64,000 bases of DNA from the NCBI GenBank assembly GCA_026981975.1, contig JALSHV010000015.1:113889-177888 (forward strand), written 5' to 3'. Shown here piece by piece: positions 39,923 to 48,141 of this stretch; the stretch's first letter is position 1, and every line of letters begins with the position of its first letter. A program made the position numbers and the translations under genes. The DNA is from Aquificaceae bacterium. Lineage in GTDB: Bacteria; Aquificota; Aquificia; Aquificales; Aquificaceae. The notes beneath the pieces are model-generated. The model saw only the letters and a list, made by a program, of their open reading frames with translations. It was not told where the DNA came from and ran no database searches.

Positions 39923-41104
39923 ATGAGGATTATACTCTTTTCCGGCAAAGGGGGAGTGGGTAAGACAACTCTTTCAGCGGCTACGGGTTATAAACTTTCA
40001 GAACTGGGTTATAAAACTATTGTTGTTTCCCTAGATCCCGCTCATTCCTTAGCAGATGCCTTTGATCTTTCAGAAGAGGAAAGGTTCTCCGCTAAAGGAT
40101 TGCCTATTAAAATAAATGAAAATTTATACATTCAAGAGATAGATATCCAAGAAGAAATAGACAGATATTGGGGAGACGTTTACCGTTTTTTGGAGCTTCT
40201 TTTTAACACAACCGGATTAGACGAGGTTTTAGCAGAAGAACTTGCCATTTTACCCGGAATGGAGGAAGTGACAAGCCTGCTTTATGTAAACAAATACTAT
40301 AAGGAAAAGGAATTTGATGCACTGATTTTAGATTTACCTCCTACGGGGGAATCCCTTAGATTTGTCTCAATGCCTTCAGTTCTAAGATGGTATATGAAGA
40401 AAATCTTCAAAACAGAAAGGCTGGTGATGAAAGTTGCGCGTCCAGTAGTAGGAAGACTAACAGATGTGCCTCTGCCAGATGAGAACTACTTCAAGGCTCT
40501 TGAGAATTTTTACTCCCGTCTTAAGGGGGTGGACGAAATTCTGATAAATCCAGAAATTACCTCTGTAAGATTAGTTTCCAATCCGGAAAAGATGGTCCTT
40601 AAGGAAAGTCAAAGAGCTTTTATGTATTTTACGCTTTTCGGTGTGAATGTAGACGCTATTATTGTTAATAAAGTAATTCCTTCAAACACGGGGGATTGTG
40701 ATTTTCTCAAAAGCTGGATTAATGTCCAAAAACGCTATATTGAGGAAATAGAGAACTACTTCTATCCTGTTCCCCTTTTTAAAGTTCCTCTACTGGAAGA
40801 AGAGGTTTGCGGTAAGGAAAAGCTCAAAATACTGTCAGATTTGGTTTACAAAGATAGAAATCCCTACAGTGTTTTCTTTAAAGAGAAAGCTTATGAAATT
40901 CTGCAAGAAGGGCAAGGTTATTTAATAAAGATAAAAGCTCCCTTTTTAAGCAAAGAAAAAGTTTCACTCCTTAAAGGGGAAGAAGAGATCGTAGTCAGGG
41001 TCGGAAATTTTAAAAGTCATATTCTCCTTCCAAGGAAGTTGAGAAACCTTGAACCTAAGGGAGCAAAAGTAGAAGGAGGATACATATACGTTAGACTAGG
41101 GTAA
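39923..41104 (+). CDS. ArsA/Get3-family ATPase with C-terminal HSP20-like domain
   Basis: The deviant Walker A loop FSGKGGVGKTT, SLDPAHSLADAF and DLPPTGESLRF are typical of ArsA/Get3 ATPases. It has a single ATPase domain, followed from about residue 325 by a beta-rich segment (YLIKIKAPFLSKEKVSLLKGEEEIVVRVG) that fits the ArsA-HSP20-like domain. No arsenic resistance genes are nearby. Bacterial members of this type are poorly understood; membrane-protein targeting, as in Get3, is possible but unproven. Confidence 0.86.
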   Translation: MRIILFSGKGGVGKTTLSAATGYKLSELGYKTIVVSLDPAHSLADAFDLSEEERFSAKGLPIKINENLYIQEIDIQEEIDRYWGDVYRFLELLFNTTGLDEVLAEELAILPGMEEVTSLLYVNKYYKEKEFDALILDLPPTGESLRFVSMPSVLRWYMKKIFKTERLVMKVARPVVGRLTDVPLPDENYFKALENFYSRLKGVDEILINPEITSVRLVSNPEKMVLKESQRAFMYFTLFGVNVDAIIVNKVIPSNTGDCDFLKSWINVQKRYIEEIENYFYPVPLFKVPLLEEEVCGKEKLKILSDLVYKDRNPYSVFFKEKAYEILQEGQGYLIKIKAPFLSKEKVSLLKGEEEIVVRVGNFKSHILLPRKLRNLEPKGAKVEGGYIYVRLG

Positions 41105-42820
41105 ATTCTCCCTTATAGCTTTACCTATATCCGCTCTGGCTATTATACCTACCAGTTTTCTGCTTCCCCTTTTCTCTACAACCGGAAGCCTTCCTATACC
41201 TTTTCCCACCATTATCTTAAGGGCTTCGGAAAGCGTATCCTCTGGAGTGACGGTTTCAACTTCAGTTGTCATTATATCCTTTATTCTTTTCCTTTCCCTT
41301 TCCTCAGTAGGTATCTTAAGTATATCACTTCTGGTAACTATACCTACAAGATAATCACCTTCAACTACAGGTATTCCACCTACAAGCTGTTTTTCCATAA
41401 GATGATGAGCTTTTTTTACACTGTCTTCAGGATACACTACCACAGCTCTGTTCATAAAGTCCCCTACCCTTAACCTTTCTAGAATAAACATGCCCAGATC
41501 ACTTCTGTAAGCGGGAGAATCAAATCTGGTATCCAGTTGACTGGGAAAAACTGTATCTTTGGAAGTAAGCAAATAGGTTATAAAAACACTTATCATAGAA
41601 GGAACAAGGAGTTCATAACCTCCCGTGATTTCTGATACCAGAATTATATTAGCAAGAGGAGCATTTACAATTCCTGCCAAAAAGGAAACCATTCCTATAA
41701 TTGCAAAAGAGGGAATATCAACGGGTATCTCAAGAAGATTTCCAATACAGACACCGTATATAGCTCCGAGAAATCCGCCAATTACCAACGAGGGACCAAA
41801 TATACCCCCAGAAGCACCGGATCCCAAAAGAAAAGAAGTTCCTAAGAACATACCCATCAGACCACTTAAAAGTGTATAGATGCTGTTATACTCACCGTCT
41901 AAAACTATTTGAAGCCAGCCTAAACCTCCGCTCACCGCACTGGGAAATAAAAAACAAACAAATCCTGCTAATACTCCACCGATCAGAACTCTGAAGTAAG
42001 GTGATTTAAAACCTCCTTCAAATAACTTCCTTAAAAAGGAAAAGAAAAATATAAAGATTTTTACCGCTAAAGCACAAAGAAGAGCTAATCCTGCAAAGAG
42101 AAGTATGTCCCCAGCACCTCTTTCAGAAAAGGGTTCAACAGAAACGCTAAATAGAGGTTCAAATCCGTAAACACTGCCGAATATACTATAAGAAACTACA
42201 GAGGCAATAAAACTCGGTAGAAGAGCTTGAGCTTCAAAATCTCTTTTGAAGAAAACCTCACTGCTCATTATAGCTCCCGCTAAAGGTGCTTTTAAAACAG
42301 CAGAAAGTCCTGCTCCGAATCCTACCGCTATAAGAATTCTTCTCTCCGAGGGAGAGAGACGGAACACTTTTGCTACAGAGTCAGCTACACCAGCACCCAT
42401 AAGAGCAGAGGGAGAAAGTCTGCCTGCGGGACCTCCGGAACCTATCACCACAGCAGCAGAAAACAGTTTAACAAGTGAGGTTTTCAAGGAGAGTTTTCTT
42501 TTTTTATGATACGCTTGAACCACGGCATCTCCGCTCATGCCGTGAGCTTCCTTTGCAAAGAGTTGAATAGGAATTTCCGATATAAGAGCGCCTAAACCTA
42601 AAATTAGAGGGAGAAAATAAGCGTGTGAAGATATACTCCCAAAACCACCACTGTTTTCTCCTAAACCAGCAGGTTTAGGTATTTCCAAACCCAAGAGGTT
42701 TTCCAATAAAAGATAGCTGAGAACATCAAGTAAAAAAATAAAAGCGAGAACAAAAAACCCAGCCCCTAATCCCACCAAAGCGGGGAAAAAAACGTAGAAC
42801 CGCAGGAGACTCCAAAGCAT
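41096..42820 (-). CDS. CLC-type chloride channel/antiporter with two CBS domains, altered gate motif
   Basis: The CLC membrane core (about residues 1-425) has the family motifs in modified form: HGMSGDAVVQAYHKK, GSGGPAGRLSPSA, and GSGASGGIFGPSLVIGG. The second normally reads GSGGSxGREGP, where the glutamate is the gating and proton-coupling residue; here the aligned residues are GRLSP, so this glutamate appears to be leucine. Two CBS domains follow (about 440-574), with VGGIPVVEGDYLVGIVTRSDIL and GIGRLPVVE, which usually bind adenine nucleotides. Passive anion conduction is therefore more likely than proton-coupled exchange; this is inference. Confidence 0.9.
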   Translation of the reverse strand: MLWSLLRFYVFFPALVGLGAGFFVLAFIFLLDVLSYLLLENLLGLEIPKPAGLGENSGGFGSISSHAYFLPLILGLGALISEIPIQLFAKEAHGMSGDAVVQAYHKKRKLSLKTSLVKLFSAAVVIGSGGPAGRLSPSALMGAGVADSVAKVFRLSPSERRILIAVGFGAGLSAVLKAPLAGAIMSSEVFFKRDFEAQALLPSFIASVVSYSIFGSVYGFEPLFSVSVEPFSERGAGDILLFAGLALLCALAVKIFIFFFSFLRKLFEGGFKSPYFRVLIGGVLAGFVCFLFPSAVSGGLGWLQIVLDGEYNSIYTLLSGLMGMFLGTSFLLGSGASGGIFGPSLVIGGFLGAIYGVCIGNLLEIPVDIPSFAIIGMVSFLAGIVNAPLANIILVSEITGGYELLVPSMISVFITYLLTSKDTVFPSQLDTRFDSPAYRSDLGMFILERLRVGDFMNRAVVVYPEDSVKKAHHLMEKQLVGGIPVVEGDYLVGIVTRSDILKIPTEERERKRIKDIMTTEVETVTPEDTLSEALKIMVGKGIGRLPVVEKRGSRKLVGIIARADIGKAIRENLP

Positions 42821-42841
42821 AACAAATTAATAATAACAGTG

Positions 42842-43840
42842 CTATCCGCCTACTCTGAACATTTCCACACGGTGAGTGTTTTTTGAACTGATAATTTCTC
42901 TAATTTCCGAGTATCTATCCTCTCTCTCTTCCCAGAAGGACTTTACAATTTGAAGAATATAATCTCTGCCTACGGAATTTCTTATAAGAGATTTTATATC
43001 CAGACCTTTATTTGAAAAAAGACAGGGATACAACTTACCTTCGGCGGAGAGTCTTAGTCTATTGCAGTTCCTACAAAAGGGTTTTGTAACAGATGCTATA
43101 ATTCCTATTTCCTGTCCTGTATCTGTGTAACGGAATTTAAGAGCGGTTTCACTTTTGTGTTCCCTTTCTATCTCTTCAAGTTTGTATTTTTGTCTGAGTT
43201 TTTCAAGTATCTCTTCAGCGCTCACAACCTTTTCTCTTTGCCAACTGTTGAGTGTTCCCACGTCCATATACTCTATAAACCTTAAGATTAAATCGTGTTT
43301 CCTACAAAATTCAGCTAAATCAAGAATTTCATCGTCATTCACATTTCTGACGACTGTGGTGTTTATTTTTACGCTTTTAAACCCAACTTCCTTAGCACTT
43401 TTTATTCCCTCTAAAACTTCCCTTAGAGAAAGGTTCTTCCCTACTATTGAAGCAAACTTATCTTCCCTCAGAGTTGGTAAGCTTATTGTAATTCTCATAA
43501 GACCTGCAGATTTTAAATCTCCTATTTTTTTTGAAAGCAGATAGCCGTTTGTGGTAAGTGCAATATCTTTTATTTGTTTCATAGAGCTTATCATTTTTAT
43601 GAGATTCTCTATATGGGTGCGCACAAGAGGTTCTCCTCCTGTTAAACGGATCTTTTTAACACCGAGTTTAGTTAGCATATCTACTACTTCTCTTATCTCT
43701 TCATAAGTGAGCAGATCTTCCCTTTTTAGGAAGGTTATTTCCCTGTCAGGAGGCATACAGAAAAAACATCTGAAGTTACATCTATCTGTAACAGATATTC
43801 TTAAATCTCTAAGTTCTCTTCCGAGTTTGTCACAGAGCAT
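42842..43840 (-). CDS. moaA: GTP 3',8-cyclase MoaA
   Basis: This radical-SAM enzyme does the first step of molybdenum cofactor synthesis. The N-terminal cluster motif is CNFRCFFC, followed by TGGEPLVRTHI. The second, C-terminal cluster site is CRNCNRLRLSAEGKLYPCLF. The protein ends with the conserved GG tail (RVGG) that enters the active site. It follows moaE by 1 bp on the minus strand, forming a moaE-moaA operon that serves the nitrate reductase. Confidence 0.95.
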   Translation of the reverse strand: MLCDKLGRELRDLRISVTDRCNFRCFFCMPPDREITFLKREDLLTYEEIREVVDMLTKLGVKKIRLTGGEPLVRTHIENLIKMISSMKQIKDIALTTNGYLLSKKIGDLKSAGLMRITISLPTLREDKFASIVGKNLSLREVLEGIKSAKEVGFKSVKINTTVVRNVNDDEILDLAEFCRKHDLILRFIEYMDVGTLNSWQREKVVSAEEILEKLRQKYKLEEIEREHKSETALKFRYTDTGQEIGIIASVTKPFCRNCNRLRLSAEGKLYPCLFSNKGLDIKSLIRNSVGRDYILQIVKSFWEEREDRYSEIREIISSKNTHRVEMFRVGG

Positions 43841-43841
43841 A

Positions 43842-44264
43842 TCAAGCTCCTAAGACCCACTTACCCTCACCACAAGAGAAAACTTCCTTTTTCCAAATGG
43901 GTGCTCTCTTCTTGGTTTCGTCAACAGCGTAACGACAGGCTTTGAAGGTTTCTTTCCTGTGAGATCCGTAAACTATCACTAAGAAAGATGGTTCACCAAC
44001 AGGAACAGAACCGAGTCTGTGATGTATAAACACCTCTTTAACACCGAATCTTTCAAGGGTTTCTTCCCTTATCTTTACCATCTCCTTCAAAGCCATTTCT
44101 GGATAAGCTTCGTATTCTAGACGGATTACATCTCCGTCTTCTTCCGCTCTACGGGGAACTCCTACGAATATAGAGATAGCACCGCAATTCGGAGGAGTTT
44201 TGTAAGAAGTGAGAATTCTTTCTACTCCAAACCATTCATACCCTATATAGATCGGAGGAATCAT
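43842..44264 (-). CDS. moaE: Molybdopterin synthase large subunit MoaE
   Basis: With MoaD it puts dithiolene sulfur into precursor [12 protein letters not shown] near residue 28, [15 protein letters not shown], and [47 protein letters not shown] are clearly MoaE. A ribosome binding site (AAGGAGGG) lies just before the ATG, and a perfect palindrome lies directly upstream of it, possibly an operator. moaD is not adjacent. Confidence 0.94.
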   Translation of the reverse strand: MIPPIYIGYEWFGVERILTSYKTPPNCGAISIFVGVPRRAEEDGDVIRLEYEAYPEMALKEMVKIREETLERFGVKEVFIHHRLGSVPVGEPSFLVIVYGSHRKETFKACRYAVDETKKRAPIWKKEVFSCGEGKWVLGA

Positions 44265-44279
44265 ACCACCCTCCTTTTT

Positions 44280-44295
44280 ATGACATTCATGTCAT
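44280..44295. promoter_or_regulatory. Palindromic operator candidate between moaE and pilT
   Basis: ATGACAT-TC-ATGTCAT is a perfect 7-bp dyad with a 2-bp centre, right upstream of the moaE ribosome binding site and about 25 bp from the pilT promoter. It could be the site of a dimeric regulator. A TAAAAT-like -10 for moaE (44298-44303) would put the transcription start inside the palindrome. The regulator is unknown. Confidence 0.5.
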
Positions 44296-44318
44296 ATATT
44301 TTAAGGAAAGTATTGGTT

Positions 44319-44344
44319 TTGACAAGCACACTCTTTTGTATAAT
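44319..44344 (+). promoter_or_regulatory. Promoter-like elements upstream of pilT
   Basis: Perfect consensus boxes TTGACA (44319-44324) and TATAAT (44339-44344) occur, but with only 14 bp between them, shorter than the usual 17. A good ribosome binding site AAAGGAGGG follows, and then the TTG start codon of pilT. Confidence 0.45.
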
Positions 44345-44371
44345 TTCAAAAAATCAAAGGAGGGTTCAGCG

Positions 44372-45463
44372 TTGGAAGTAGAAACAAGGACCAAAGATGT
44401 AAAGTTAATTGATATTATTCAAAGAGCTGTTCACATGGACGCCAGTGATATTCATATAACTTCAGGTGCTAGACCTGCTGTTAGAGTTGACGGGAAAATC
44501 TCCTTTCTCAATGACTTCCCCGTCCTCACTCCGGATATGACACAACGCCTTGCTTACTCTGTAATGTCAGAAAGGCATAGAAAAGTCTTGGAGGAGAAAG
44601 GACAAGTGGATTTTTCCTTTGGAGTCAAAGACATAGGGAGATTCAGAGCCAATGTCTTTTACCAGAGAGGCTCCGTTGCTTGTGCCTTTAGAAGGCTTCC
44701 TTATAGAATAAGGCCTGTTAAAGAGCTGGGGTTAAGCGAGAAAGTTCTTGATCTTTGCCACAGGAAAATGGGACTGATACTGGTTACGGGACCCACGGGT
44801 TCGGGGAAATCCACCACACTTGCGGCAATGATCAACTATATAAACGAAAACTTTCCCAATCACATAATTACAATTGAAGATCCTATAGAGTATATATTCC
44901 ATCACAAGCAGAGTATTGTAAATCAAAGAGAAGTGGAACAAGATGTTTATTCCTTTGCAGATGCTCTCAGGGCTGCCCTTAGAGAAGATCCTGATGTTAT
45001 TCTTGTAGGTGAAATGAGGGATAGGGAAACAGTAGAAACAGCTCTCAGAGCAGCGGAAACGGGTCATCTTGTTTTTGGAACACTTCATACCAACACCGCA
45101 ATATCCACAATTACGAGAATAGTAGATATATTTCCAGCGGAACAACAAGATCAGATAAGGGTTCAGCTTTCTTTCACACTTCAGGGAATAATTTCCCAAA
45201 GACTTCTTCCCCGTGTAGGAGGTGGAAGAGTCTTAGCTTATGAACTGCTTATACCGAATGCGGGAATAAGAAATCTTATCAGGGAAAATAAACTTCAACA
45301 GATCTATTCTCTCATGCAAAGTGGTCAACTGGAAAGTGGTATGCAAACAATGAACCAGAGCCTTTACAGACTTTACAAAGCCGGGCTTGTCACCTTAGAT
45401 GAAGCGATGAGAACTTCACCCGATATAAAAGAATTAGAAAGAATGTTGGGGCTAAAGAGGTAA
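44372..45463 (+). CDS. pilT: Type IV pilus retraction ATPase PilT
   Basis: This hexameric ATPase depolymerises type IV pili for twitching. Walker A GPTGSGKSTTLAAMI, the acidic ALREDPDVILVGEMRDRET, and the histidine box GHLVFGTLHTN are all present. ASDIHITSGARP at the N-terminus is typical of PilT/PilU. The tracked start at 44336 overlaps the -10 box. The TTG at 44372, 7 bp after AAAGGAGGG, is preferred and yields MEVETRTKDVKLIDII. pilC follows after 6 bp. Confidence 0.94.
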   Translation: MEVETRTKDVKLIDIIQRAVHMDASDIHITSGARPAVRVDGKISFLNDFPVLTPDMTQRLAYSVMSERHRKVLEEKGQVDFSFGVKDIGRFRANVFYQRGSVACAFRRLPYRIRPVKELGLSEKVLDLCHRKMGLILVTGPTGSGKSTTLAAMINYINENFPNHIITIEDPIEYIFHHKQSIVNQREVEQDVYSFADALRAALREDPDVILVGEMRDRETVETALRAAETGHLVFGTLHTNTAISTITRIVDIFPAEQQDQIRVQLSFTLQGIISQRLLPRVGGGRVLAYELLIPNAGIRNLIRENKLQQIYSLMQSGQLESGMQTMNQSLYRLYKAGLVTLDEAMRTSPDIKELERMLGLKR

Positions 45464-45469
45464 CTCCTT

Positions 45470-46708
45470 ATGCCTAAGTATAGGGTAAAGGCTTATACAG
45501 AAACAGGAGATATTATAGAAGACGTATTTGAAGCTCCGAGTTTTAACGATTTACTTGAAAAAGTAAGGGAGAAAGGCTATCACTTCATAAACGCTGATGA
45601 AGTTGTAGAGGGCGCTCCAACAGAAACACCGCAAGAAGAGAAGAAAAAGAAAAGAAAACTGCTCTTAGGAAGGGTAGGAGACAGAGACATAGCCCTTTTC
45701 TGCAGGCAATTGGGAGCTATGGTTAACGCTGGTGTAGGGATAATAGACGCTCTTGAAATAGTGGCAGGACAAATGCCCAATAAAAAACTTTCCACAGCAG
45801 TTGCCGAAGTAGCAAAGGACGTAAGTGAAGGAATGTCCCTTTCGGAATCCTTAGGCAAGAGAAGAGATGTATTTCCCGAATTGGTTATAAATCTTGTAGC
45901 TGTAGGAGAAGAAACGGGGGAGTTAGACAGAGCGCTTCTGAGAGCTTCTGACTATTACGAGAAGTTAGCTATGATCAAAAGCAAAATAAAAAGTGCTTCT
46001 TTTTATCCAGTGTTCGTATTGGTAATAGCTACTGTTATAGTTACGGGAATCCTTTATTTTTTAGTTCCCACCTTTGCGGAAATCTACGAAGGTTTCGGTG
46101 CTTCTTTGCCCTTACCGACACAGGTTCTTATAAATCTTTCCAATGCTCTGAGAGAAAATATTTTGTATATCATAGGATTCGTTGTCCTTTTCATTTTTAT
46201 CTTTAGATTATTTTATACAAAGAGTTACAACTTTAGGAAGAGTATCCACAGAGTAATGCTTAAACTGCCAAAATTTGGAGATCTTATAGTAAAAAGCGCT
46301 ATGGCGAAGTTCGGTAGGACAATGGCTACTTTGTTTGCTAGTGGTGTTTCTATAGAAAAAGCGTTGGAAGTTGCTGGAAAGGTTACAGGTAACCTTATAA
46401 TTCAAGAGGCGGTAACCAACGTTCAAAAAGAGGTTACAGAAGGACAGGCAATGTGGTCTTCTATGGAAAAAACTGAGCGGTTTCCCAAGCTCATCGTAGC
46501 CATGGTAAAGGTAGGAGAAGAGACAGGAAGACTTGATGAAATGTTAGATACAATTGCAAGATTTTATGAAGACGAAGTGGATAGAACAGTTGAAGGACTT
46601 ATAACCCTTATAGAACCTATGCTTATAGTTGTATTGGGCAGTATAGTAGGGGGGATTCTCATAGCTCTTTATATGCCAATATTCAAATTGGGAGAATTAG
46701 TTAAGTGA
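45470..46708 (+). CDS. pilC: Type IV pilus inner-membrane platform protein PilC
   Basis: It is a GspF-family protein with two repeated GspF domains (about 70-195 and 275-400). FCRQLGAMVNAGVGIIDALEIVA and the related FGRTMATLFASGVSIEKALEVAGK begin each repeat. Three membrane helices are near residues 180-200, 225-245 and 385-405. It couples the pilus ATPases to the pilin. The N-terminal YRVKAYTETGDIIEDVFEAPS region matches PilC. It lies directly downstream of pilT. Confidence 0.94.
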   Translation: MPKYRVKAYTETGDIIEDVFEAPSFNDLLEKVREKGYHFINADEVVEGAPTETPQEEKKKKRKLLLGRVGDRDIALFCRQLGAMVNAGVGIIDALEIVAGQMPNKKLSTAVAEVAKDVSEGMSLSESLGKRRDVFPELVINLVAVGEETGELDRALLRASDYYEKLAMIKSKIKSASFYPVFVLVIATVIVTGILYFLVPTFAEIYEGFGASLPLPTQVLINLSNALRENILYIIGFVVLFIFIFRLFYTKSYNFRKSIHRVMLKLPKFGDLIVKSAMAKFGRTMATLFASGVSIEKALEVAGKVTGNLIIQEAVTNVQKEVTEGQAMWSSMEKTERFPKLIVAMVKVGEETGRLDEMLDTIARFYEDEVDRTVEGLITLIEPMLIVVLGSIVGGILIALYMPIFKLGELVK

Positions 46709-48121
46709 TCAACCCAAGAGACTGAGAATATATTTGAGTCTGTTTTCAACTCTTTCTCTGGGAAGGGTTGATAGGAGAATATCCACTCCTATTCCTTCTA
46801 GCCTTCCTGTAAGAGCTATGCGGAGTGTATGCCACACTTCCTTTGGTTTAACACCTAATTCCTTCGTGACTTTACGGGCTAGATCTTTTACCGTTTCAGG
46901 AGAATCGGGTTTGAAAACTGAAAGTTTTTTTAAAAACAATTCAATTATTTCCTTAGATCTCATCTGCTTGAGTTTTGAAAGCATTTCTTGAGATATTTCC
47001 ACTTCTTCCTCAAAGAAAGGTTTTAGTCTTTTTACCATATCTTCCAACGTATCATAAGAATCCCTTGTTCGTTCTAATACAAGTTTCAGATAATTCTCTT
47101 CAACTTTATAGCCTGCAGATTTCAAAAAGGGATAGGCGTAATTGACGAGTTTGTCTACAGATAAGATTTCTCTTATGTAAACTCCGTTTATCCATCGGAG
47201 TTTATCCACATCAAAAACAGCCGGTGCTGAGTTTACATCTTTGAGATCAAAAATTTCTATAAGTTCCTCCTTTGAGAAAATTTCTCTTTCTGTATTGGGA
47301 GGAGACCAACCGAGAAGGCAAAGGTAGTTAAAAAGTGCCTCAGGAAGAAATCCTCTCTCTCTGTAATATCTGACTGAAACTCCGCCGTGTCTTTTGGAAA
47401 GTTTACTCCTATCTCTGCCTAAAATAACCGGCAGGTGAGCAAACTTAGGCACAGGAAAATTTAATGCTTTGTATATCAGGATTTGCTTAGGAGTGTTGGG
47501 AATATGATCTTCTCCTCTGATCACATGTGTTATACCCATAAGAGCATCATCTACAACAACAACGAAGTTGTAGGTTGGTGTTCCGTCACTCCTGATTATT
47601 ACAAAATCACCGAAATCTTCTGGATTTATGGATATATAACCCTTTACAAGATCTTCAAAAACAACACTTTGCCCTTCAGGAACTTTAAAACGGAGTGTGA
47701 AAGTCCTACCTTCTGTTTTTAGTTTTTCAATTTGCACCTTTGTTAAATAACGACATTTCCCCGAATACCTGTAAGCTATTCCCTTTGCTTGTGCTTCTTT
47801 CCTTTCCCTTTCCAATTCTTCAGGGGTGCAGAAACAGGCGTAGGCGTATCCCTCAGAAAGGAGTCTTTCAGCAAATTCCCTGTAAAGAGGGAAGCGCTCG
47901 GATTGTCTGTAAAATTCGTCCCATTCAAGCCTTAGCCATTCCAGATCTTCTATTAAAGCCTTTTCGTATTCTTTACGGGAACGCTCTCTATCTGTATCCT
48001 CTATTCTGAGAACAAATTTACCTTTATGGTGTCTTGCAAATAAATAGCTGAATATAGCTGTCCTTGCATTCCCAAGATGAAGCAAGCCTGTAGGACTAGG
48101 AGCAAATCTGGTCTTTACCAT
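46709..48121 (-). CDS. gltX: Glutamyl-tRNA synthetase
   Basis: This class I synthetase has the HIGH-type motif RFAPSPTGLLHLGNARTA and the KMSKS-type loop DRSKLSKRHGG. RIEDTDRERS and VIRGEDHIPNTPKQILIY are also characteristic. The 470-residue length is normal for bacterial GluRS, which may also charge tRNA-Gln for later amidation. The stop codon abuts the convergent pilC, and its start is 20 bp from the divergent helicase gene. Confidence 0.96.
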   Translation of the reverse strand: MVKTRFAPSPTGLLHLGNARTAIFSYLFARHHKGKFVLRIEDTDRERSRKEYEKALIEDLEWLRLEWDEFYRQSERFPLYREFAERLLSEGYAYACFCTPEELERERKEAQAKGIAYRYSGKCRYLTKVQIEKLKTEGRTFTLRFKVPEGQSVVFEDLVKGYISINPEDFGDFVIIRSDGTPTYNFVVVVDDALMGITHVIRGEDHIPNTPKQILIYKALNFPVPKFAHLPVILGRDRSKLSKRHGGVSVRYYRERGFLPEALFNYLCLLGWSPPNTEREIFSKEELIEIFDLKDVNSAPAVFDVDKLRWINGVYIREILSVDKLVNYAYPFLKSAGYKVEENYLKLVLERTRDSYDTLEDMVKRLKPFFEEEVEISQEMLSKLKQMRSKEIIELFLKKLSVFKPDSPETVKDLARKVTKELGVKPKEVWHTLRIALTGRLEGIGVDILLSTLPRERVENRLKYILSLLG

Positions 48122-48141
48122 AGTATTTTATCTATTTAACC

